From an uncultured Lachnospiraceae bacterium (GTDB lineage Bacteria; Bacillota; Clostridia; Lachnospirales; Lachnospiraceae), in NCBI GenBank assembly GCA_934418055.1, contig CAKRWX010000006.1, positions 1 through 25,496 of the forward strand: 25,496 bases of DNA. Reading direction: 5' to 3'. How positions within the stretch are numbered: the stretch's first letter is position 1; each line of letters begins with the position of its first letter. The position numbers were made by a program, and so were the translations under genes. Of this stretch, positions 24,770 to 25,496 are shown piece by piece. A model generated the notes under the pieces. It did no database searches. It saw only the letters and a program-made list of their open reading frames with translations, and was not told the DNA's origin.

Positions 24770-25078
24770 TTACTTGCCCAATTTCTCGTGGATCTTGGTC
24801 AGAACACCTTTTGGAGATTTCATAACTGTACTGATCGGAATATCCACAATTGGTTTGCCTTTGAATCGATCCTTATTCACACGGATATCGGCAGAAATCA
24901 GGATAACATCTGCTGCTGCGATCTCCTCTGGAGTAAGCTCGTTCTCAACGCCGATAGAGCCCTGGGTCTCGACCTTGATTTCATCTCCCAGCTCTTTGGC
25001 AGCGTTTTCGATTTTTTCCTTTGCAATGTAGGTGTGGGCAATACCCGCTGTACATGCTGTAATGGCTAATATTTTCAT
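24770..25078 (-). CDS. PTS EIIB component, fructose type
   Basis: The 102-residue product starts MKILAITACTAGIAHTYIA, with the phosphorylated cysteine C9. The usual motif is ACPTGIAHT, so Pro-Thr is Thr-Ala here. VETQGSIG and the ADVILISADI block are typical of fructose-type EIIB. It carries phosphate from the separate EIIA to the sugar in EIIC. AGGAGGGG lies 7 bases before the ATG at 25078; the frame runs open further upstream but through the promoter region. It is the first gene of the PTS operon. Confidence 0.94.
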   Translation of the reverse strand: MKILAITACTAGIAHTYIAKEKIENAAKELGDEIKVETQGSIGVENELTPEEIAAADVILISADIRVNKDRFKGKPIVDIPISTVMKSPKGVLTKIHEKLGK

Positions 25079-25176
25079 ATAAGCCCCTCCTCTCTCTTGA
25101 TTTATATAGAATTTACCATTTTTTATTCCATTACGGTAAATTTTTTGTGGCAAATTGATACGGTAATTTTTCTTTT
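25079..25176 (-). promoter_or_regulatory. PTS-operon promoter region with repeated GGTAA boxes
   Basis: A -10-like TATATA lies at 25103-25108 but with no good -35, as expected for an activator-dependent promoter. Upstream are repeated GGTAA/TTACC boxes: AATTTACC (25110-25117) mirrored by GGTAAATT (25136-25143), and a direct repeat of TACGGTAA followed by Ts at 25132 and 25159, 27 bases apart. These may bind the PRD regulator encoded in the operon (inference). Confidence 0.5.
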
Positions 25177-25200
25177 ATTACCGGAATGGGTTCCGGTAAT
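25177..25200. repeat. Perfect inverted repeat at the end of the ABC ATPase gene (operator-like)
   Basis: ATTACCGGAA and TTCCGGTAAT are separated by TGGG, giving 10-bp perfect arms. The last base is part of the ATPase stop codon. On the minus strand it is followed by A-rich, not T-rich, sequence, so it is unlikely to be a simple terminator and shares its GGTAAT half with the boxes nearer the PTS genes. Confidence 0.6.
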
Positions 25201-25496
25201 CAGCAAATTAACTGACCTTCGCCCATTCTTTCGCCGCTTTCTGCATCAAATAACAAGTAATTATTGCCTGCAAATCCCATATGGATCTTGGTTCCAACCT
25301 TGAAATCCACGCTTCCGAAGATCACGGAGGTCATGCGCTGGTGGCCCACTCTGGTTACCAGAATGGTCTCCATACCAGATGGCAGAGAGGACTCAACGGA
25401 GGTCTCCAGGCAGTTTTCCTCGGTCTGTTTTAAGAACTCCGGACGGATACCCAATACTACTTTCTTATGTCCAGGAACCATTAAGTTCTCAACTGG
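25200..25496 (-). CDS. Sugar ABC transporter ATP-binding protein, C-terminal fragment (MsmX/UgpC type)
   Basis: The frame is open to the right edge, giving about 98 C-terminal residues up to a TGA at 25200-25202. The stretch VVLGIRPEFLKQ is the hallmark of the C-terminal regulatory (TOBE/OB) part of MsmX/MalK/UgpC-type ATPases, and VGTKIHMGFAGNNYLLFDAESGE matches its last strands (the usual form is FD-TG--I). The nucleotide-binding half lies outside the window. Such ATPases often serve several sugar ABC importers. The fragment ends where the operator-like palindrome begins, so it is a separate unit from the PTS genes. Confidence 0.85.
   Translation of the reverse strand, partial: PVENLMVPGHKKVVLGIRPEFLKQTEENCLETSVESSLPSGMETILVTRVGHQRMTSVIFGSVDFKVGTKIHMGFAGNNYLLFDAESGERMGEGQLIC

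Noticed and set aside
25177..25200. Palindrome read as the terminator of the ABC ATPase gene
   Set aside because: The sequence after it on the minus strand is A-rich, with no T-run, and the stop codon lies at its edge; an operator-type role fits better.
25079..25200. Sigma-54 promoter before the PTS operon
   Set aside because: No GG-N10-GC element was seen, and the regulator lacks the AAA+ domain of LevR-type activators.
1..25496. CRISPR arrays, tRNA or rRNA genes, transposases and phage genes
   Set aside because: No regularly spaced repeats, no tRNA-like cloverleaf and no matching proteins were found on reading both strands.

Overview
The window looks like a chromosomal segment from a low-to-moderate GC Firmicute, most likely a gut Lachnospiraceae-type Clostridia. 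This rests on clear AGGAGG-type ribosome sites before almost every gene, a lipoprotein signal on the peptide-binding protein, choline-binding-type cell-wall repeats, and a Clostridia-style mix of PTS, Opp and LysR genes. Species assignment is inference. All genes are on the minus strand except a partial cell-wall protein at the left edge and a small feoA-like gene.

Left part (1-3130): the C-terminus of a cell-wall-repeat protein converges on sfsA. Divergent from sfsA is a stand-alone FeoA-like gene that shares a bidirectional terminator with an M42 metallopeptidase. Upstream of the peptidase is a small exported, membrane-anchored protein of no recognised family with its own terminator.

Middle part (3148-13752): nine closely spaced minus-strand genes read as one operon, in transcription order serine hydrolase (beta-lactamase/DD-peptidase fold) - DUF3899-like membrane protein - oppA - oppB - oppC - oppD - oppF - AbgA-like M20 amidohydrolase - CapA-like metallophosphatase-fold protein. 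All three catalytic proteins lack signal peptides, so the layout suggests import of a peptide-like compound followed by cytosolic hydrolysis. A promoter candidate and a palindrome lie in the leader, and a LysR regulator lies upstream.

Between the two systems (about 15004-15220) is a nested palindromic intergenic element resembling a MITE or large-hairpin repeat.

Right part (15224-25200): a fructose-type PTS operon, transcribed as IIB - IIC - class II aldolase - PRD regulator - IIA - aldo/keto reductase - RpiB-family (DhuI-like) isomerase, ends in a strong terminator. A second unit follows: SDR (KduD/DhuD-like) - GldA-like dehydrogenase - azlC - azlD. The pair DhuI-like plus SDR resembles the unsaturated-uronate steps of streptococcal glycosaminoglycan catabolism, but here it is linked to a fructose-type PTS and a class II aldolase, with no kinase in view. 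Repeated GGTAA-type boxes precede the PTS genes. The right edge cuts the C-terminus of an MsmX/UgpC-type sugar ABC ATPase.

No tRNA, rRNA, CRISPR array, transposase or phage gene was seen.
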